DNA of 64,000 bases from Streptomyces cellostaticus (GTDB lineage: Bacteria > Actinomycetota > Actinomycetes > Streptomycetales > Streptomycetaceae), in NCBI RefSeq assembly GCF_023630175.1, contig NZ_JALLIN010000026.1, forward strand, positions 1 through 64,000, given 5' to 3'. Under the pieces are notes generated by a model. That model was not told the DNA's origin and did not search any database. It was given only the letters and a program-made list of their open reading frames with translations. Position 1 is the first letter of the stretch; each line of letters opens with the position of its first letter. The position numbers were made by a program, and so were the translations under genes. This document shows positions 16,204-25,363 of the stretch, piece by piece.

Positions 16204-17330
16204 TGAAGAAGCTGACCTCACGGATCGACAAGGAGCGGCTGCTCCTCGGAATCGCGGCGCCGCTGCTGGCGATCGTGGCCGCGCTCGTCGTCACCGCCCT
16301 GGTGATCCTCGCGACCGGCAAGAACCCCGGCCCCGCCTTCAGCGACATGCTGACCTACGGTTTCGCCAGCGACAGCCAGGTCTACATCCTCAACAAGGCG
16401 ACGACCTACTACCTCTCGGGTGTCGCGGTGGCCGTCGGCTTCCGCATGAACCTGTTCAACATCGGCGTCGACGGCCAGTACCGGATCGCCGCGTTCTTCG
16501 CCGCCGTCCTCGGCGGCGCGCTGACCGTGCCCGGATGGCTCGCCATCCCGATGATCATCATCTGCGCCATGGCGACCGGTGCCCTGTGGGCCGGCATCGC
16601 CGGTGTGCTGAAGGTGACCCGCGGCGTCAGCGAGGTCATCGCCACCATCATGCTGAACGCCATCGCCACCGCGGTCATCGGCTACCTGCTCCAGCCCGGC
16701 AAGCTCGGCGAACTCCAGCAGGGCGGCACCCTGGTCTCCACCAAGCCGCTGCCCGAGTCGTCGTACTTCTTCACCATCGACACCGGCCCGGCCGGTGTCC
16801 TGGACGGCTTCATCGTCGTCGCGGTGCTCGTCGGCCTCGCCTATTGGTTCATCCTCGGCCGCACCCGCTTCGGCTTCGACCTGCGCACCGTCGGCCAGTC
16901 CGAGAGCGCGGCCTCCGCCAGCGGCGTGTCGGTGAAGAAGATGGTCGCCACCAGCATGATCATCTCGGGTGCGGTGGCCGGTCTGATCGGTATGCCGACC
17001 CTGCTCAACGAGAGCCACCAGTACGACAACAGCTTCCCCGTCGGGATCGGCTTCACCGGCATCGCCATCGCGCTGCTCGGCCGCAACAACCCGATCGGCA
17101 TCGCGCTGGGCGCCCTGCTGTGGGGCTTCCTGGAGCGCACCACCAACCACCTGGAGTTCCAGGGCTACGACAAGGAGATCCTCGGCGTCATCGAGGGCGT
17201 CATCGTCCTCTGCGTCGTGATCGCCTACGAGGTCGTGCGCCGCTACGGCCTCAAGCGCCAGCAGCAGCGGGTCGGCGCCGAGCTCGCCGCCCAGGCCGCC
17301 GCTCCGACGAAGAAGCAGGAGGTGGCGTGA
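16203..17330 (+). CDS. Nucleoside ABC transporter permease 1
   Basis: A 375-residue BPD_transp_2 permease with about nine hydrophobic helices starting at residue 15. It has the family motif FRMNLFNIGVDGQYRIAAFF and the coupling region TRGVSEVIATIMLNAIAT, plus GRTRFGFDLRTVGQSESAA and GFTGIAIALLGRNNPIG. It forms the membrane channel with permease 2. The ATG overlaps the ATPase stop by one base and its own stop overlaps the next start (TGATG), so the operon is tightly coupled. Confidence 0.93.
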   Translation: MKKLTSRIDKERLLLGIAAPLLAIVAALVVTALVILATGKNPGPAFSDMLTYGFASDSQVYILNKATTYYLSGVAVAVGFRMNLFNIGVDGQYRIAAFFAAVLGGALTVPGWLAIPMIIICAMATGALWAGIAGVLKVTRGVSEVIATIMLNAIATAVIGYLLQPGKLGELQQGGTLVSTKPLPESSYFFTIDTGPAGVLDGFIVVAVLVGLAYWFILGRTRFGFDLRTVGQSESAASASGVSVKKMVATSMIISGAVAGLIGMPTLLNESHQYDNSFPVGIGFTGIAIALLGRNNPIGIALGALLWGFLERTTNHLEFQGYDKEILGVIEGVIVLCVVIAYEVVRRYGLKRQQQRVGAELAAQAAAPTKKQEVA

Positions 17331-18616
17331 TGACTGCCACGATGACAGACACGCCGCCGCCGGCGGCACCCAAGGCGCCGGGCGCGGCCAAGCGCACCGG
17401 CCGCTCCACCGGCCAGATCCTGCTGCTCGTCGCGGGCGCCCTGCTGCTCCTGGCCGCCGTCCGCATGATCACCGGCTCGAACCAGCTCGACTCCGCCGGA
17501 CAGGTCGGCGCCGCCCTCAGCCTGGCCGTGCCGATCGGTCTGGCCGGACTGGCGGGCCTGTGGTCCGAGCGGGCCGGCGTGGTCAACATCGGCCTCGAGG
17601 GCATGATGATCCTCGGCACCTTCGGCGCCGGCTGGATCGGCTGGCAGACCAGCCCCTGGCTGGGCCTGCTGTGCGGCGTCGGCTTCGGTGTCCTCGGCGG
17701 TCTGGTGCACGCCGTCGCCACGGTCACCTTCGGTGTCGACCACATCGTCTCCGGTGTGGCCGTCAACCTGCTCGCGCTCGGCGCCACCCAGTACCTGGCC
17801 AAGGTGTTCTTCGCCGAAGGCGCCCCGGCCGAGGCGGGCGGCAACCCCAAGCAGTCCCCGCCGGTCGACTCGCTGCCGCGGGTCACCGTCCCCGGCCTCT
17901 CCGACGCCCTCTCCTCGATCGAGAAGCACCACTGGTTCCTGGTGTCCGACCTCGCCGGCATCGTCGGCGGGCTGATCACCGACCTCTCCGTGGTGACGAT
18001 CCTGGCCGCCGTGCTGTTCGTCGCCAGCTGGTGGGTGCTGTGGCGCACCCCGTTCGGGCTGCGGCTGCGCTCCTGCGGCGAGAACCCCACCGCCGCGGAG
18101 TCGCTCGGCGTCAACGTCTACCGCTACAAGTACGCGGCCGTCGCCGTCTCCGGCGGTCTCGCCGGCCTCGGTGGCGCCTTCCTGGCCCTGGTCACCTCCC
18201 ACACCTACCTGGAGGGCCAGACCGGCGGGCGCGGCTACATCGGTCTCGCCGCGATGATCTTCGGCAACTGGCGGCCCGGTGGTCTGGCCATGGGCGCCGG
18301 CCTGTTCGGCTACTCCGACGCGCTGCAGCTCCGCAACGGCGGCACCACCGTGCACGCGCTGCTGCTCCTGCTGGTCGTCCTGCTGGTGGTCCTGGCCGGC
18401 TGGAAGCTGTACCGCTCCGCCCTCTGGCAGGGCGCCGTCAGCCTCATCGTGGGCGGGCTCGTCCTGGCCTGGTACCTGCTCACCGACGAGGTCCCCAGCG
18501 ACTTCGTGGGCGCCACGCCCTACGTCGTGACGCTGCTGGTGCTCTCGCTCTCCGCCCAGCGGCTGCGCATGCCCAAGGCGAACGGCATGCGGTACCGGAA
18601 GGGACAGGGCAAGTGA
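17330..18616 (+). CDS. Nucleoside ABC transporter permease 2
   Basis: A 428-residue BPD_transp_2 permease. It has a Pro/Ala-rich cytoplasmic N-terminus of about 30 residues, then multiple membrane helices. It shows the family segments WSERAGVVNIGLEGMMILGT, VDHIVSGVAVNLLALGATQY, TPFGLRLRSCGENPTAAESL and GRGYIGLAAMIFGNWRPGG. The start overlaps the previous stop and its stop overlaps the GTG of cytidine deaminase. This ties nucleoside uptake directly to the first catabolic step. Confidence 0.93.
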   Translation: MTATMTDTPPPAAPKAPGAAKRTGRSTGQILLLVAGALLLLAAVRMITGSNQLDSAGQVGAALSLAVPIGLAGLAGLWSERAGVVNIGLEGMMILGTFGAGWIGWQTSPWLGLLCGVGFGVLGGLVHAVATVTFGVDHIVSGVAVNLLALGATQYLAKVFFAEGAPAEAGGNPKQSPPVDSLPRVTVPGLSDALSSIEKHHWFLVSDLAGIVGGLITDLSVVTILAAVLFVASWWVLWRTPFGLRLRSCGENPTAAESLGVNVYRYKYAAVAVSGGLAGLGGAFLALVTSHTYLEGQTGGRGYIGLAAMIFGNWRPGGLAMGAGLFGYSDALQLRNGGTTVHALLLLLVVLLVVLAGWKLYRSALWQGAVSLIVGGLVLAWYLLTDEVPSDFVGATPYVVTLLVLSLSAQRLRMPKANGMRYRKGQGK

Positions 18617-19020
18617 CCGCCGCGCCGGACGCGGGCTTCGACTGGGAGCCGCTGCGCGCCGAGGCACGGGAGGCCATGACCCACGCCTACGTCCCGTACT
18701 CGGGCTACCCGGTCGGCGTGGCCGCCCTGGTCGACGACGGGCGTACGGTCACCGGCTGCAACGTCGAGAACGCCTCCTACGGCCTCAGCCTGTGCGCCGA
18801 GTGCGGGCTCGTCTCGCAGCTCCAGCGCACGGGGGGCGGCCGTCTCACGCACTTCACCTGCGTGGACGGCGAGGGCGCCCTGCTGGTGCCGTGCGGCCGC
18901 TGCCGCCAGCTCCTCCACGAGTTCGGCGGCCCCGGCCTCCTGCTGGACACTCCCGAGGGCGTCCTCCCGCTCTCCGAGATGCTGCCCCAGGCCTTCGGCC
19001 CGGGCCATCTCTCCAAGTAA
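18613..19020 (+). CDS. cdd: Cytidine deaminase
   Basis: A 135-residue zinc enzyme converting cytidine or deoxycytidine to uridine or deoxyuridine. It has AYVPYSGYPVGVAALVDDG, GCNVENASYGLSLCAECGLV (zinc Cys and catalytic Glu in CAE) and VPCGRCRQLL with the other two zinc Cys. The length is that of homotetrameric cytidine deaminases. The GTG overlaps the permease stop (GTGA), so it is the fourth gene of the transporter operon. A strong hairpin 10 bp after its stop separates it from thymidine phosphorylase. Confidence 0.95.
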   Translation: MTAAPDAGFDWEPLRAEAREAMTHAYVPYSGYPVGVAALVDDGRTVTGCNVENASYGLSLCAECGLVSQLQRTGGGRLTHFTCVDGEGALLVPCGRCRQLLHEFGGPGLLLDTPEGVLPLSEMLPQAFGPGHLSK

Positions 19021-19030
19021 CTCCCCGTAC

Positions 19031-19057
19031 GGCCCCCCTGACCCGATCAGGGGGGCC
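19031..19057 (+). terminator. Strong hairpin between cdd and deoA
   Basis: A perfect 11-bp stem GGCCCCCCTGA/TCAGGGGGGCC with a 5-base loop. No T-run follows. It may act as a partial terminator, lowering deoA expression relative to the transporter and cdd. Confidence 0.7.
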
Positions 19058-19092
19058 GTGCACTTCGCACCTCCCGGAAGGAAGCCATAGCC

Positions 19093-20376
19093 ATGGCCAT
19101 GGACGCCATCTCCGTCATCCGTACCAAGCGGGACCGCGGTGAGCTGACCGACGAGCAGATCGACTGGGTCATCGACGCGTACACCCGCGGCGAGGTCGCC
19201 GACGAGCAGATGTCGTCGCTCGCGATGGCGATCCTGCTGAACGGGATGAACCGCCGGGAGATCGCCCGCTGGACCGCGGCCATGATCGCGTCCGGCGAGC
19301 GCATGGACTTCTCCTCGCTGTCCCGCCCGACGGCCGACAAGCACTCCACGGGCGGCGTCGGCGACAAGATCACGCTCCCGCTGGCCCCGCTGGTCGCGGC
19401 GTGCGGCGCCGCCGTCCCGCAGCTCTCCGGCCGGGGCCTCGGCCACACCGGCGGCACGCTGGACAAGCTGGAGGCCATCCCCGGCTGGCGGGCGCTGCTG
19501 TCCAACGAGGAGATGCTGCACGTCCTCGACACCACCGGCGCGGTGATCTGCGCGGCCGGCGACGGCCTGGCCCCGGCCGACAAGAAGCTGTACGCCCTGC
19601 GGGACGTGACCGGCACGGTCGAGGCGATCCCGCTGATCGCGTCCTCCATCATGTCCAAGAAGATCGCCGAGGGCACCGGCTCCCTGGTCCTGGACGTGAA
19701 GGTGGGCTCCGGCGCCTTCATGAAGACGATCGAGGACGCCCGTGAACTGGCCTCCACGATGGTCGGCCTCGGCACCGACCACGGCGTGCGGACGGTCGCG
19801 CTGCTCACGGACATGTCCACCCCGCTCGGCCTCACCGCGGGCAACGGGCTCGAGGTCCGCGAGTCGGTCGAGGTCCTGGCGGGCGGCGGCCCGGCGGACG
19901 TGGTCGAGCTGACGGTCGCCCTGGCCCGCGAGATGCTCGACGCGGCCGGCGTCAAGGACGCCGACCCCGCGAAGGCGCTGGCCGACGGCTCGGCGATGGA
20001 CGTGTGGCGCCGGATGATCGCGGCCCAGGGCGGCGACCCGGACGCCCCGCTGCCCACGTCCAGGGAGCAGCACGTCATCAGGGCCTCCGCGTCCGGTGTC
20101 CTGACCCGGCTGGACGCCTACGGCATCGGTGTCGCCGCCTGGCGCCTCGGTGCGGGCCGCGCCCGCAAGGAGGACCCGGTGCAGGCGGCCGCGGGCGTGG
20201 AGATGCACGCCAAGCCGGGCGACACGGTGACCGAGGGCCAGCCGCTGCTGACCCTGCACACGGACACCCCCGAGCGCTTCGAGTACGCGCTCCAGTCGGT
20301 CGAGGGCGCGTACGACATCGCGGCCCCGGGCACGGCCTTCACGCCGTCGCCGGTGGTGCTGGAGCGCATCGCCTGA
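19093..20376 (+). CDS. deoA: Thymidine (pyrimidine-nucleoside) phosphorylase
   Basis: A 427-residue phosphorylase cleaving thymidine or deoxyuridine to base plus deoxyribose-1-phosphate. The active-site segments are DKHSTGGVGDKITLPLAP, LSGRGLGHTGGTLDKLE, SIMSKKIAEGTGSLVLDVK and a C-terminal PYNP domain ending with the TVTEGQPLLTLHTDTPERF stretch. The ATG at 19093 has GGAAGGAAG eight bases upstream; the ATG at 19099 is a weaker alternative. Its substrates come from cdd and the importer upstream, and its product feeds the mutase and DeoC further right. Confidence 0.95.
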   Translation: MAMDAISVIRTKRDRGELTDEQIDWVIDAYTRGEVADEQMSSLAMAILLNGMNRREIARWTAAMIASGERMDFSSLSRPTADKHSTGGVGDKITLPLAPLVAACGAAVPQLSGRGLGHTGGTLDKLEAIPGWRALLSNEEMLHVLDTTGAVICAAGDGLAPADKKLYALRDVTGTVEAIPLIASSIMSKKIAEGTGSLVLDVKVGSGAFMKTIEDARELASTMVGLGTDHGVRTVALLTDMSTPLGLTAGNGLEVRESVEVLAGGGPADVVELTVALAREMLDAAGVKDADPAKALADGSAMDVWRRMIAAQGGDPDAPLPTSREQHVIRASASGVLTRLDAYGIGVAAWRLGAGRARKEDPVQAAAGVEMHAKPGDTVTEGQPLLTLHTDTPERFEYALQSVEGAYDIAAPGTAFTPSPVVLERIA

Positions 20377-20412
20377 CCAGGGACCGCGGCCTGCGGCGAC
20401 AGCCCTTTCGGG

Positions 20413-20448
20413 CGAACGGGACCGGTGGAGGGCCACCGGTCCCGTTCG
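20413..20448. terminator. Bidirectional terminator between deoA and the AEC transporter
   Basis: A perfect 16-bp stem CGAACGGGACCGGTGG/CCACCGGTCCCGTTCG with loop AGGG, between two convergent genes. Confidence 0.75.
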
Positions 20449-20526
20449 GCACGCCGGGACCGGTGACGGAGCCGTTCGACATCACCATCGGCACCGGCGG
20501 GTTCCCCGCCGGCTGACGGCACGCCC

Positions 20527-21447
20527 TCATCCCAGCACCGTCGCCACCCCCACCAGTACCGGCACCGAGACCACCGTCGACAGCAGCACCGACTCGCGGG
20601 CCAGGGTCTCCGCGACCCGGTAGCGGCCGGCGTAGGTGAACAGGTTCTGGGCGGCCGGCAGGGCCGAGGTGACGACCACGTCCAGCAGGGGCGCGCCGTG
20701 CAGGCCGAAGACGCCGCGGGCCAGCACCCAGGCCACCAGCGGCTGGCCGAGCGACTTCAGCGCCACCGACAGCAGCACCGGCCCGCGGTCGAGCCCCCGC
20801 CCGGGAGCCGCACTGCCGCGCAGGGACATGCCGAAGACCAGCAGGGCCGCCGGGACCGACATGTTGCCGATCATGGCGAGCGGCTCCATGACCGGGCCCG
20901 GCACCTCCCAGCCCGCCGCCGACACCGCCACACCGGTGAGCGAGCCCACCGCGATCGGGTTGCGCAACGGCGTCAGCAGCCGTTGCCACACCGTGCCCCG
21001 CCCGCCGGTGGCGGTGAGGTCCAGGACGGTCAGGGCGACGGGCGTGACGATGACGACCTGGAACAGCAGGACCGGGGCGACCAGGGACGCGTCGCCCAGG
21101 ACGTAGGCGGCGATCGGGATACCCAGGTTGCCCGCGTTGACGTACCCCGCGCACAGGGCGCCGATCGTCGTGCGGCCCACGCCCCAGCGCCGCAGCGCGC
21201 CCACCGCCACGAAGGCCGCCGAGACCGCGGCCGTGCTCAGCGCCGTCACCAGCAGGCGGCTGGAGAACAGCACGGAGAGGTCGGCCCGGGCCAGCGTCCG
21301 GAACAGCAGGGCCGGTCCGGCCACCGAGAAGGCGAGGCGGGTCAGCACGTCACGGCCCGGCTCACCGAGCGTGCCGCGCCACCCGAGCACATAGCCCACC
21401 CCGATGACGACCGCGATCACCGCGAACCCGCTCAGCACCCCCGTCAC
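20527..21447 (-). CDS. AEC-family (auxin efflux carrier type) transporter
   Basis: A 306-residue membrane protein of the AEC family with about ten hydrophobic helices in two halves. The first half has GYVNAGNLGIPIAAYVLGD, typical of the first discontinuous helix region. The second has PVMEPLAMIGNMSVPAALLV and TSALPAAQNLFTYAGRY. AEC members export or import organic anions such as malate; the substrate is unknown. The GTG start gives an N-terminal helix at once and has GGAGGG eight bases upstream; upstream in-frame codons are Arg-rich and not membrane-like. Confidence 0.88.
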   Translation of the reverse strand: MTGVLSGFAVIAVVIGVGYVLGWRGTLGEPGRDVLTRLAFSVAGPALLFRTLARADLSVLFSSRLLVTALSTAAVSAAFVAVGALRRWGVGRTTIGALCAGYVNAGNLGIPIAAYVLGDASLVAPVLLFQVVIVTPVALTVLDLTATGGRGTVWQRLLTPLRNPIAVGSLTGVAVSAAGWEVPGPVMEPLAMIGNMSVPAALLVFGMSLRGSAAPGRGLDRGPVLLSVALKSLGQPLVAWVLARGVFGLHGAPLLDVVVTSALPAAQNLFTYAGRYRVAETLARESVLLSTVVSVPVLVGVATVLG

Positions 21448-21521
21448 GGCCCCAACCCTCCGCCGGGCACGGCGGAGGGTCAATGTGATCTCCGCCCGGG
21501 ACGTCCGGCGGACGGCTCGCG

Positions 21522-21908
21522 ATGAGTTGCGCCCGCGCCGCGGGTCTACCGCACGTGGACGCCAAGACACCCGCTGTGCTCGTACTGAACGGACCCGTCA
21601 CCCGCGCCGAGGCGGCCGGGCTCTGCGCCGATGTGCGGGCGCTGCTGGAGGGCGGCGGGGCCGCGGCCGTGGTGTGCGACGTGGCCGGGCTCGGGCCGCC
21701 GGGGCTCCGGGACGTGGACCTGCTGGGCCGGCTGGAACTCGCCGCGCGCCGGGCCGGCGGGCGGATACGGCTGCGCGACCCGGACCCCGCGCTACACGCC
21801 CTCCTCGATCTGGTCGGACTCCGCTTCCAGGTGGAGGGGCAGACCGAAGAGCGGGAACCAGCGCGCGGTGTCGAGGAAGCAGTGGAAACCGGTGATCCGG
21901 CCTTCTGA
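21522..21908 (+). CDS. STAS-domain protein (anti-sigma antagonist type)
   Basis: A 128-residue protein with one STAS-like fold: strand AVLVLNGPVTRAEAAGLC, VVCDVAGLGPPGLRDVDLLG in place of the usual phospho-Ser loop region, then LELAARRAGGRIRLRDPD and LLDLVGLRF. The site normally phosphorylated in SpoIIAA-like proteins is not clearly a Ser or Thr here, so it may be a non-switching variant. A start at GTG 21555 (VDAKTPAVLV) is possible. The last 117 bp lie antisense to the 3' end of the convergent sigma-factor gene. Confidence 0.7.
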   Translation: MSCARAAGLPHVDAKTPAVLVLNGPVTRAEAAGLCADVRALLEGGGAAAVVCDVAGLGPPGLRDVDLLGRLELAARRAGGRIRLRDPDPALHALLDLVGLRFQVEGQTEEREPARGVEEAVETGDPAF

Positions 21909-22808
21909 CGCCTCCAGCACCTGCACCGCCCAGGGGGTGAACCCGCCCTTCTCCTCGTCCGGCTTGTAGTGCGCGAACCCCGGCAGGCCGTTTGCCCGCA
22001 CCGGCAGCAGCCGCGAGCCCGCGCAGGACGCGCCCAGCGTGGTCATGAATCCGGTGATGTCGGCCGGGCCCCGCAGCCACAGGTCGAACGGCGGCATCGT
22101 CATCACGGCGTCCTCGTGCAGCAGCGCGGTCAGCGCCGTCATGTCGTAGCCCTCGAACGCCTTCACATAGCGCTCCAGCAGTCTCTGCTGCTCCTCGTCG
22201 AGCGGGTCGGACACCGACCCCGCGGCGGTCCCGGGGTCCCGCTCGGCGAGGGTGGCCCGGGCCCGCTGCAGGGCGCTGTTGACGGAGGCGACCGTCGTGT
22301 CCAGCAGTTCGGCGACCTCGCTCGCCCGCCAGGCCAGCACCTCGCGCAGGATCAGCACCGCCCGCTGCTTGGGCGGAAGCTGCTGCAGCGCCGCCATGAA
22401 CGCCAGCCGGACCGACTCCTTGGCGACGGCCGCCTCCGCCGGGTCCTCCACCGCCGGCAGCACACGGGCGTCCGGCACCGGTTCCAGCCAGGTGTTGTCC
22501 GGACGGGGGGAGAGCGCCGCCCGCGCGAGCGGACTGGAATCGGTCAGGTCCATCGGCCGGGCCCGCTTGTTGCCGGCCGACAGCATGTCCAGGCAGACGT
22601 TGGTCGCGATCCGGTACAGCCACGAGCGCAGGGAGGAGCGGCCCTCGAACCTGTCGTAGCTCCGCCAGGCCCGCACCAGCGTGTCCTGCACCGCGTCCTC
22701 GGCCTCGAAGGAGGAGCCCAGCATCCGGTAGCAGTACCCGGTCAGCTCCGTGCGGTGCTTCTCCAGTGCCGTGTCGAGATCCGTCGTCGCCGTTCCGCTG
22801 CCCATCAC
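21792..22808 (-). CDS. ECF sigma factor with SnoaL-like C-terminal domain (SigG type)
   Basis: A 338-residue sigma-70-family factor. Region 2 (residues 15-75) has YCYRMLGSSFEAEDAVQDTL, then WLYRIATNVCLDML. Region 4 (residues 135-190) has ALQQLPPKQRAVLILREVL with VAELLDTTVASVNSALQRAR. Residues 210-330 form a SnoaL-like (NTF2-fold) domain containing AFEGYDMTALTALLHEDAV, as in the SigG/TIGR02960 group that lacks a classic anti-sigma factor. Such domains are thought to modulate the sigma factor. Its 3' end overlaps the STAS gene. A one-codon shorter start (ATG 22805) is equally possible. Confidence 0.9.
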   Translation of the reverse strand: MMGSGTATTDLDTALEKHRTELTGYCYRMLGSSFEAEDAVQDTLVRAWRSYDRFEGRSSLRSWLYRIATNVCLDMLSAGNKRARPMDLTDSSPLARAALSPRPDNTWLEPVPDARVLPAVEDPAEAAVAKESVRLAFMAALQQLPPKQRAVLILREVLAWRASEVAELLDTTVASVNSALQRARATLAERDPGTAAGSVSDPLDEEQQRLLERYVKAFEGYDMTALTALLHEDAVMTMPPFDLWLRGPADITGFMTTLGASCAGSRLLPVRANGLPGFAHYKPDEEKGGFTPWAVQVLEASEGRITGFHCFLDTARWFPLFGLPLHLEAESDQIEEGV

Positions 22809-22955
22809 GCACCCACCCCTGTGGCCGTCCCCGTCGCGCGCCTTCGCGCCCCAGCACTTGGGAAGCTACCGCAGCCCACTGACAACGGCGCCCGGAGCGC
22901 CCGAATGCCCCGGCCGGGGCGGGCCGGGGCCGGGTTCCCCACCCGGAACGGAACG

Positions 22956-22991
22956 GAACGGGCGGGCACCGCAGAGGGTGCCCGCCCGTTC
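22956..22991 (-). terminator. Terminator downstream of the MFS gene
   Basis: A perfect 15-bp stem GAACGGGCGGGCACC/GGTGCCCGCCCGTTC with loop GCAGAG, 15 bp after the MFS stop. Its left arm belongs to a small GAACG tandem repeat at 22946-22960. Confidence 0.75.
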
Positions 22992-23005
22992 GTCCGCGCG
23001 TCGCC

Positions 23006-24295
23006 TCAGTGCGCCGGCACCGGCTCCCGCCGGGCCGCCGCCCGGGCCGCCCGGGACCCGAGGACGGTGATGGCCACGACGCCGAGGACCGCGAGGACAC
23101 CGACGCCGACCGTGCCCGTCCAGCCGCCGGCGTGGTACGCCGTCGCGCCCACCGTGCTGCCCGCGCTGGAGCCGATGTAGTACGCGGACTGGTAGAGGGC
23201 GGAGGCCTGGGCGCGGCCGTGCTCGGCCGTCCGGCTGACCGCCGAGGAGGCGACCGCGTGGCCCGCGAAGAAGCCCGCCGTGATGAGCACCAGTCCCAGC
23301 AGGACCAGCGGCAGGGAGGGGGCCAGCGACAGCAGCAGGCCCGCCGCCGTCGTACCGCCCGCCAGGTACAGCGCGCCCCGGCGGCCGAGCCGGCCCACCA
23401 GACGGCCCGCCGCCGACGCCGACACCGTACCGACGAGGTACACCAGGAAGATCGAGCCGATGATGCCCTGCGGCAGGGAGAACGGCGCCTGCGTCAGCCG
23501 GTAGCCGATCACCGTGTACACGCCGCCGAACACCGTCATGAACAGCGCGCCGATCGCGTACAGCCGGCGCAGCAGCGGGTCGGCGAGATGGCCGCGCACC
23601 GTGCCCAGCAGCACCCGCGGGCGCAGCGAGCCCGCCGCGAAGTGCCGCGGGGCCGGCAGCAGCAGCCGGAACGCCACCGCGCAGGCCACCGCGACCGCGC
23701 CGATCACGCCGACCGCGACCCGCCAGCCCCACTCCTGCGCGACCCAGCCGGTGATCACCCGGCCGCTCATCCCGCCGACACTGTTGCCGGCGACGAACAG
23801 CCCGATCGCCGTGACCAGCGCCTTCGGCCGGACCTCCTCGGCCAGGTACGCCGTCGCGGAGGCGGGCAGTCCCGCGAGGGCCGCGCCCTGCACCGCGCGC
23901 AGCGCCACCAGCGCGCCGATGGACGGCGCGAACGGCACCAGCAGGCCCACGCCCACCGCGACCGCCAGCGAGGCCGTCATCACCGTACGGCGGCCGAAGC
24001 GCTCCGACAGGGCGCTCATCGGCAGCACGAACAGCGCCAGACCGCCGGTCGCGGCCGCCACCGTCCAGCTCGCCCGGCTCGCCGCCACCCCGAACTCACC
24101 GGAGATCAGGGGCAGCAGGGCCTGGGTGGAGTACAGCAGGGCGAAGGTCGCCACCCCGGCGAGGAAGAGGGCGAGGCTCATCCGGCGGTAGCCGGGGCCG
24201 CCCGGAGCCATCCGGGGGTCGGTCGCGGAGTCGGAGGAGGGGACGGGCGTTGCGGCGTCCAAGGTGGCGGACGCCCCGGTACTGGCGGGAGACAT
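23006..24295 (-). CDS. MFS transporter
   Basis: A 429-residue major facilitator with twelve predicted helices after a 38-residue hydrophilic start. The loop 2-3 motif is ALSERFGRRTVMTASLA, the second-half equivalent GRLVGRLGRRGALYLAGG, and helix 11 has SALYQSAYYIGSSAGSTVGA. It resembles YnfM/arabinose-efflux-type drug or sugar exporters; the substrate is unknown. It is divergent from the LysR regulator with only 62 bp between them, the usual arrangement for a regulator controlling its neighbour. Confidence 0.9.
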   Translation of the reverse strand: MSPASTGASATLDAATPVPSSDSATDPRMAPGGPGYRRMSLALFLAGVATFALLYSTQALLPLISGEFGVAASRASWTVAAATGGLALFVLPMSALSERFGRRTVMTASLAVAVGVGLLVPFAPSIGALVALRAVQGAALAGLPASATAYLAEEVRPKALVTAIGLFVAGNSVGGMSGRVITGWVAQEWGWRVAVGVIGAVAVACAVAFRLLLPAPRHFAAGSLRPRVLLGTVRGHLADPLLRRLYAIGALFMTVFGGVYTVIGYRLTQAPFSLPQGIIGSIFLVYLVGTVSASAAGRLVGRLGRRGALYLAGGTTAAGLLLSLAPSLPLVLLGLVLITAGFFAGHAVASSAVSRTAEHGRAQASALYQSAYYIGSSAGSTVGATAYHAGGWTGTVGVGVLAVLGVVAITVLGSRAARAAARREPVPAH

Positions 24296-24357
24296 GCTTC
24301 GACGCTAGGCACGGCCCACTGATCCGTCCAATGCATGGAATCGCCATAATCGTTCCC

Positions 24358-25308
24358 GTGAAGCATGAGCAGAGGTCACCGGATCAGCTGTCATCGTTCA
24401 GTGACATGGAAGACATGGCGCTGTTGCTCGCGCCACGCCTCGCGTACTTCGCCGGGGTCGCCCGCACCGAGCACGTCACCCGGGCCGCGCGCGAGATGAA
24501 CGTGCCCCAGTCCACGCTCTCCCGGGCCATGGTCCGGCTGGAGCAGGACCTCGGCGTCGCCCTGTTCGCCCGCCACGGCCGCACGGTCTCCCTCACCACC
24601 GCGGGCCGCACCTTCCTGGTCTCCGCCGAGCGCGCCCTGGCCGAGATCGAGCGCGCCGCCGAGGAGGTCCGCGCCGACGCCGACCCGGCCACCGGCAAGG
24701 TCGCCTTCGGCTTCCTGCACACCATGGGCGCCGAGACCGTCCCCGGCCTGCTGCACGCCTTCCGCGCCGACCATCCGCGCGTGCGCTTCAGCCTCGTCCA
24801 GAACTACGGCGAGGCCATGCTGGAGCGGCTGCGCGCCGGCGAACTGGACCTCTGCCTGACCTCCCCGGTTCCCGACGCCCCCGACCTGGTCGCCCGCCGC
24901 CTGGACGAGCAGAAGCTGCGCCTGGTCGTACCGGCCGACCACCGCCTGGCCGGCCGCCGCCGTGTCCGGCTGGCCGAGGCGTCCGAGGAAACCTTCGTCA
25001 CCCTGGAGCCCGGCTACGGGCTGCGCCGCATCACCGACGACCTGTGCCGCGAGGCGGGCTTCAAGCCCCGGATCGCCTTCGAGGGCGAGGAGGCGGAGAC
25101 CCTGAGGGGCCTGGTGGCGGCCGGGCTCGGGGTCGCCCTGCTGCCGCCCCCGACGGTGCCGCGCCCGGGAGTGGTGGAACTGACGGTCACGGCGCCGCGG
25201 GCGGCCCGGGAGATCGGCGTCGCCTGGCTGGCCGACCGCCCGGACACCCCTCCGGTGGCGGCCTTCAAGAAGTTCCTGCTCTCCAGGAGGGGGAGTCTGC
25301 TTCCCTGA
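24358..25308 (+). CDS. LysR-family transcriptional regulator
   Basis: A 316-residue LysR regulator. The winged helix-turn-helix covers residues 22-80 (LAYFAGVARTEHVTRAAREM, then VPQSTLSRAMVRLEQDLGVA). The effector domain runs from about residue 110 with GFLHTMGAETVPGLLHAF, LDLCLTSPVPDAP and LVAAGLGVALLPPP. The GTG at 24358 gives the expected short leader before the helix-turn-helix; upstream codons are not coding-like. The 62-bp gap to the divergent MFS gene contains ATGCAT and CCATAATCG, fitting a LysR site that controls the transporter. Confidence 0.9.
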   Translation: MKHEQRSPDQLSSFSDMEDMALLLAPRLAYFAGVARTEHVTRAAREMNVPQSTLSRAMVRLEQDLGVALFARHGRTVSLTTAGRTFLVSAERALAEIERAAEEVRADADPATGKVAFGFLHTMGAETVPGLLHAFRADHPRVRFSLVQNYGEAMLERLRAGELDLCLTSPVPDAPDLVARRLDEQKLRLVVPADHRLAGRRRVRLAEASEETFVTLEPGYGLRRITDDLCREAGFKPRIAFEGEEAETLRGLVAAGLGVALLPPPTVPRPGVVELTVTAPRAAREIGVAWLADRPDTPPVAAFKKFLLSRRGSLLP

Positions 25309-25363
25309 GGGCTGTCCCGCGGTCCCCCGGCGGGCGCACGGCGACGGCTGCGGCGCCCCGCCC

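Noticed and set aside
16160..17329. Long forward open frame before permease 2
   Set aside because: It is the Arg/His-rich shadow of permease 1; the true start of permease 2 is the ATG at 17330 that overlaps the previous stop.
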